This document shows positions 60,375 to 64,000 of a DNA stretch of 64,000 bases, one piece after another. The translations under genes were made by a program, and so were the position numbers. The stretch comes from Planctomycetaceae bacterium (lineage in GTDB: Bacteria > Planctomycetota > Planctomycetia > Planctomycetales > Planctomycetaceae): positions 1 to 64,000 of the forward strand of contig JAWKTX010000014.1 of NCBI GenBank assembly GCA_041398825.1. The letters run 5' to 3'. The notes under the pieces are model-generated. The model saw only the letters and a program-made list of their open reading frames with translations, was not told where the DNA came from and did no database searches. How positions within the stretch are numbered: position 1 is the stretch's first letter; each line of letters starts with the position of its first letter.

Positions 60375-61160
60375 ATGTCCTCAAAGATTCAGATCCGCTG
60401 CCACTCCTGTCAAAAACTTCTGGCGGTCCCTGCAGCGGCTGCCGGAAAGAAGATTCGATGCCCCGGGTGCAGCGAGATCCTCCCGGTTACAGCCGATGGC
60501 AAGACCTCGGCTCCGCGAGAAGCTCCATCACGTCGTGCCCCCAATCGTGCAGTTGCCGCGCCCGGGAAAAGCGCCGCGACTGGGAAAAGCGCCGCGACTG
60601 GGAAAAGCGCCGCGACTGGGAAAAGCGCCGCGACTGGGAAAAGCGCCGGGCCGCGTTCGTCCGCAGCGAGCGGAACGCCCCCTGCTTCCGCGGCACCGCG
60701 CAAGGCTCGGCGAGTTTCCGCCGAAGCACCTCCACAACCACAACCCAGACGAATGGCTAAACCAGGACGAAAGTCCAGGCAGGACGATCACCGATCCAAT
60801 GATGATCCTTATGCGGCCGATCCCTTTGGATCCGATCCGTGGGACGATGGAGCGGATTCGTACGATCCCTATGTCGACCCGGTTGGCACAGGCCCGATGC
60901 CTGGGCGATCACGAAAAAGAACGAAATCTTCAGCACAGCCTACACTCAAAGGAACCGGTAATGAACCACCGGCAGCACAGTATCAACGCAGTTCCGGCGT
61001 GGATGGCGGCATGATTTTGAAAGGCGTCGCGATGATGGTCGGCGCCGTGGTCTGGTTTGTTGCGGGATGGTCTGCAGGACGAATCTTCTTCTATCCGCCG
61101 ATCCTGCTTGTTATCGGTCTGGTTACCGCAGTGCGAGGTCTGTTTGGCCAAAGCGAATGA
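60375..61160 (+). CDS. Zinc-ribbon, GKSAAT-repeat membrane protein
   Basis: 261 residues from ATG 60375. The N-terminal zinc ribbon is IRCHSCQKLLAVPAAAAGKKIRCPGCSEIL (CxxC twice), common in planctomycete membrane proteins. A low-complexity linker contains four to five GKSAAT repeats, then a Pro/Arg/Asp-rich part (DDPYAADPFGSDPWDDGAD). The C-terminus has two hydrophobic helices (GVAMMVGAVVWFVAGWSAG and PPILLVIGLVTAVRGLFG). Topology suggests a cytosolic sensor or tether at the membrane. An open frame upstream to 60099 is not used. Confidence 0.75.
   Translation: MSSKIQIRCHSCQKLLAVPAAAAGKKIRCPGCSEILPVTADGKTSAPREAPSRRAPNRAVAAPGKSAATGKSAATGKSAATGKSAATGKSAGPRSSAASGTPPASAAPRKARRVSAEAPPQPQPRRMAKPGRKSRQDDHRSNDDPYAADPFGSDPWDDGADSYDPYVDPVGTGPMPGRSRKRTKSSAQPTLKGTGNEPPAAQYQRSSGVDGGMILKGVAMMVGAVVWFVAGWSAGRIFFYPPILLVIGLVTAVRGLFGQSE
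60564..60648 (+). repeat. Tandem 18-bp coding repeat
   Basis: Four identical units of GGGAAAAGCGCCGCGACT (60564-60635) and a partial fifth. They encode GKSAAT. The identity of all units points to recent slippage expansion; length probably varies between strains. Confidence 0.9.
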
Positions 61161-61412
61161 GTCCTCAAACCGCCGTCAACAGATTTGCTTTCGGAGTAGA
61201 CTCAAACCGGCCATTTCAGACAGGGCAGGTAACCGGCGAGACCCGGCGAACCCACTTCTAATTCTGCGCTGACACTGCGTTCAGGGCCAGTCAAAGGGAA
61301 ACACCCGCATCACAGCAGGCACGACCGCCACATTCAAGCTCTTTCACCACTGAAGGCCCGGTCTCGAATGGAGTCCTGGGTCGGATGAAGTCGGAGCAGA
61401 ATCGATCGATCG

Positions 61413-63023
61413 CTATCGAGATGAAACAGTTTGCGTGTTCCATTCGTCCAGCATGGCCTGAACGCGAGCAGGATTAAAGTTGTCGGGGACGCTTTCGTCC
61501 TGATTTGCCTGCAGATCGGAGACCGTCAGGTCTGGAGAAGACACGCCGCCGGCAGGAACATCAGCCTTTGCCGACCAGGCAATTGCATTCAGGACAAGCG
61601 TTCGAAAATCGCGGTGTCCCCAGTTCCAGTGAAAATGTCCGCCGGTAATTCCAAAGCCGCGACCACCATCTTCCCGAGTTCTTGCCCACGCGACGGTTTG
61701 TGGCTCTTTACGTTCCAGAACTGCGGCTCGCACAGCAGCGTTGTTGCTGTGCGCTCCGTCCGGTCGCGCCAGCGTGCCGTCATCTTTAACAAGAGTGCTG
61801 GCCGGAGGCAGATCCTTCAGAATCGAAGTGACCTGCCCGGCTTCATCGAATCGCATGTGATAATACCATTCATCATTGATATGGAATGGCTTCACACCGT
61901 TTGCAATCGGGTGTGCAGGCAGTTCCCGGAAGCTGGCCGTCCAGTGCGGATTCACTGACCAGTCCGTTTCAAAATAGCCACCGGTCCAGCGCAGAAAAGC
62001 ATCACCGGAAGGACCTTTGGGAACTTCGACGCCGTAGTGGATACAGACCAGCCCAACGCCTTTCTTAAGGACAGAATCAAGCCGGTCGAGTTTGCTGTTG
62101 AAAGGGTGACCGCCTCCTCCATCGCAGTAAATCACAATCGCATCTGCCGAATCCAGAACGCTGTCATCCTCCGGCCAGCCATTGGTGTAAACCGACGCTT
62201 CCACTCCGATGCCTGCATGATTCAGGGCATCCGAAAGCAGCATGCACCCAGCTTTGTGCTCATGCGCTCCGTATCCATGACTGGGACGCCCGGCGATCAG
62301 AGCCACCTTCTTTGGTGCCGGCGTCTTCTTCAGGCGAATATTCCGGAATTGAACGATCATCGGGGGACCAACGTGAATCTGCAGAGCAAGCAAACCTGAT
62401 TCCCGACGCTGCTGTTCGTCATTGTCGACACATTCAATGGTCGGCACGCCATTGATGAAATGCTGAAAGCGAAAGCCATTGGCAACGATGCGATACTTAT
62501 TCCAGTCTTCGTGTTTGATCTTCGACTGAATCTCTTCTGAGTTTCCGATGTTACCGACAACCTTCTTTTCGAACTTGTCACCGTTTCTTACCAGTTCGGT
62601 CGATTCTCCTCGCAGTGCCAGAATCCCTCGAAACTGCTCTCCATACAGAATGCCTGAGTAGGTTTTGCCAGCTTCGAAATCAGCCTGGTAGCCACCGATA
62701 CCCCACTCCGAATTGGGCAGCTCGAAACTGCGGTATTGAATGCCGGAATTGCCGTTCACAATTCGGTATTCCAGTTCCAGCTCAAAATTGTCGACCTCGC
62801 CACCACGCCAGATCAGAAACTGATTCTTCGAGATCTTGTTTTCAGCAGTGGTCTGCCCCGTGATCGCTCCGTCTTCCACTCGCCAGAGTTTTGGATTTCC
62901 GTCCCATCCCTCAAGAGTTTTGCCATCGAATATCGTTTGCCACTCGTCCGCAACGATGTCTGAAGGACTTGTTATGCAGGCTGCAGTGGCAGCGAGCAGA
63001 AGCAGGAAACGGACAGCTTTCAT
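61413..63023 (-). CDS. Secreted DUF1080 (3-keto-disaccharide hydrolase) plus ThuA protein
   Basis: 536 residues with a signal peptide (MKAVRFLLLLAATAACITSP). Residues 28-235 are DUF1080: WQTIFDGKTLEGWDGNPKLW, FLIWRGGEVDNFELELEYRI, GNSGIQYRS and GLLALQIHVGPPM. Residues about 240-500 are a ThuA-like trehalose-utilisation domain (KVALIAGRPSHGYGAHEHKAG, VGLVCIHYGVEVPKG, GFGITGGHFHWNWGHRDFRT). This fusion is typical of planctomycetes and other sugar-degraders. A perfect palindrome lies 89 bp upstream (63112-63126). Confidence 0.93.
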   Translation of the reverse strand: MKAVRFLLLLAATAACITSPSDIVADEWQTIFDGKTLEGWDGNPKLWRVEDGAITGQTTAENKISKNQFLIWRGGEVDNFELELEYRIVNGNSGIQYRSFELPNSEWGIGGYQADFEAGKTYSGILYGEQFRGILALRGESTELVRNGDKFEKKVVGNIGNSEEIQSKIKHEDWNKYRIVANGFRFQHFINGVPTIECVDNDEQQRRESGLLALQIHVGPPMIVQFRNIRLKKTPAPKKVALIAGRPSHGYGAHEHKAGCMLLSDALNHAGIGVEASVYTNGWPEDDSVLDSADAIVIYCDGGGGHPFNSKLDRLDSVLKKGVGLVCIHYGVEVPKGPSGDAFLRWTGGYFETDWSVNPHWTASFRELPAHPIANGVKPFHINDEWYYHMRFDEAGQVTSILKDLPPASTLVKDDGTLARPDGAHSNNAAVRAAVLERKEPQTVAWARTREDGGRGFGITGGHFHWNWGHRDFRTLVLNAIAWSAKADVPAGGVSSPDLTVSDLQANQDESVPDNFNPARVQAMLDEWNTQTVSSR

Positions 63024-63111
63024 AGGGACTCCTTTAATGCTACAGATGATCGAGTGGGTGGGCTTGTGGAGAGCGAATGAGCCGGAGCTTCATCACGGAG
63101 AAGTTGGATGA

Positions 63112-63126
63112 TGTTACAATGTAACA
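63112..63126. promoter_or_regulatory. Palindromic operator (GntR-like) upstream of DUF1080-ThuA
   Basis: TGTTACAATGTAACA is a perfect 7+1+7 palindrome in the leader of the DUF1080-ThuA gene. GT-N-AC half-sites with this spacing are typical of GntR-family repressors of sugar genes. The regulator is not in the window. Confidence 0.6.
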
Positions 63127-63211
63127 AACGTTTCAGCGATCAACAGCTTTACGGAGTGAAGAAAGGCGTCGACAGAAAAGGGTCAGGGCTGTTTTCACCT
63201 GACGTTAGCTT

Positions 63212-63306
63212 AGCTGCCCGTTGAAAAACCGTGACACGCAGGACGACTGGAAACCATCGTGTTTTGAGGTCTCCTGCTCGAGCCAGTCCCGTTTTTCAAC
63301 CGGCTG
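63212..63306. repeat. Inverted-repeat element, copy 2
   Basis: About 95 bp: CCCGTTGAAAAACCGTGAC at the left and GTCCCGTTTTTCAACCGGC at the right pair with each other, and the inner core GGTCTCCTGCTCGAGCCAG is shared with the copy at 46463-46562. No ORF. This copy is the better palindrome of the two. Confidence 0.85.
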
Positions 63307-63828
63307 TTGTTAGCGATCTTCTGTTTTCACCGTCTTCCGGGGGAGAGGGGCAGGGTGGGGGCGTTGCGGTCGAAGACGACCACATCCACTTCGAATAGAA
63401 CCTCATCGGCAACCGACTCAAGCAAACCACCTTCATCGATGCCGACGGAACCGCCCGTTCTTCATACCGCCACCGAGAAGGACGAAGTCATCCGGGTGGG
63501 CGCGTTTCGCATCGTTTGGGAGCCCCACGAGCGACCGGAGGAGTTCCGCTACGGTGTTTTCTGACTGGAGAGGGAATCGCCATCAGGGTCATCGTATTTG
63601 TTTCATAAATCAGGATGCCCCTTACTGCTGCCTAATGTGACCGACACAGAGCTCGTATTCGCTGCGCGAGCGTTTCGTTGGTGGCGAACAGGATCCCTCG
63701 GTGACACATGAGCGCGGAGTCGGCCCGGTTGAGGTAGAAACATTGGCCGTAGATGTCGGTGGCAACCGCACCAGGTCCGCGCCGTCTGTACACGGAGCCA
63801 GTCCCTTTTTCTCCGGTACCAGACAGAT
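63307..63828. other. 522-bp stretch without a supported gene
   Basis: Short frames on both strands show no family and several stops. The reading EDDHIHFE, stop, NLIGNRLKQTTFIDADGT (plus strand, about 63366-63450) vaguely recalls a YD/RHS repeat and could be a decayed fragment; this is weak. Confidence 0.4.
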
Positions 63829-63999
63829 TCATAAGGAGTCCAGAACTTCGGTTGCGAGCCGTGTGCTGTAGCGATGAGCCTTCCAATGGCCGGGGCTCCA
63901 TCCTTGAAGAAAGCGGAAAAAGTCGGTCCATGCCACAGGATACAGTTCACGCCAGTTGGCTTCGAGCGCGCGACTGTCGACAGCCTTGCCCGAGCCTAC
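63829..63999 (-). CDS. C-terminal end of an unidentified protein (5' end outside window)
   Basis: 56 residues in an open frame from the window edge to TGA 63829-63831. The sequence ends VAWTDFFRFLQGWSPGHWKA, HRYSTRLATEVLDSL. It has good coding character (Trp/Phe/Arg rich, helix-like), but I do not recognise the family. Confidence 0.5.
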   Translation of the reverse strand, partial: VGSGKAVDSRALEANWRELYPVAWTDFFRFLQGWSPGHWKAHRYSTRLATEVLDSL

Positions 64000-64000
64000 C

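Noticed and set aside
63307..63564. An 85-residue plus-strand frame
   Set aside because: Low-complexity Thr/Ser stretch after the repeat element, no start signal, no family.

Overview
The window most likely comes from a planctomycete (Planctomycetota, Planctomycetia-like). Three secreted DUF1559 pseudopilin-type proteins, a giant DUF1587/DUF1592/DUF1588/DUF1585 cytochrome-like protein, a DUF1080+ThuA protein, a Tat-type sugar isomerase and an RTX protein with a LEPR-XLL-like N-terminus all point there. Genus and species cannot be read from the sequence. GC is moderate and coding density is lower in the accessory parts.

Layout. 1-15.7 kb is ordinary chromosome: the end of thymidine kinase, a TrmH-type RNA methyltransferase, argB, a cobalamin riboswitch in front of a DUF1559 gene, then secreted and membrane enzymes. 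At 15.96 kb a tRNA-Ala(GGC) gene marks the start of a damaged island (about 16.0-20.25 kb). It holds a 3'-truncated tyrosine integrase, a YHS protein, a cytochrome P460 lipoprotein behind a textbook sigma-54 promoter, a frameshifted NorR-like sigma-54 activator and a DUF488 protein. 21-31.7 kb is a stress/carbohydrate region: small hypotheticals, a groEL remnant, a four-CBS protein, a zinc-ribbon/FloA pair, CsbD, and a translationally coupled GT4-glycosidase-GH130-GT4 cluster whose end is a deletion chimera. 31.8-38.6 kb starts with an hsdR remnant and continues with an XRE regulator, a double SF1 helicase fusion, a hydrolase, a SUFU-domain protein, a GDPD and a cupin.

38.7-41.2 kb is the most interesting part. 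A Ro60 (TROVE) gene is surrounded by four small RNAs on its own strand, three upstream and one downstream. All share the same architecture: an 8-bp closing helix, a GGTGCAG / GATTTC internal loop, a second helix and a TACTTC box. Two of the upstream RNAs carry a circularly permuted tRNA-like domain with acceptor, T and D arms. They look like bacterial Y RNAs (YrlA type), here as a four-member family ranging from full tRNA mimic to bare stem.

41.4-46.3 kb carries small enzyme genes (VOC, YdeI-like, GyrI-like, SRPBCC, TspO, a broken deaminase, a hydrolase fused to a CPXCG zinc domain, DUF2256). 46.7-48.7 kb is an esterase joined to a sialidase. 48.7-52.2 kb has a second NorR-like activator, divergent from a CxxC-type AhpD/CMD gene followed by DUF1348 and cupin genes. 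Its upstream region carries the same ACGA-N4-TCGT palindromes seen in front of the first activator. 52.4-61.2 kb is surface-related: DUF1559, a His/Asp-repeat secreted protein, a large RTX protein, a metal-type two-component system overlapping another DUF1559 gene, and a zinc-ribbon membrane protein. The window ends with a DUF1080/ThuA protein behind a perfect palindromic operator, a second copy of a small inverted-repeat element, and the C-terminus of an unidentified gene.
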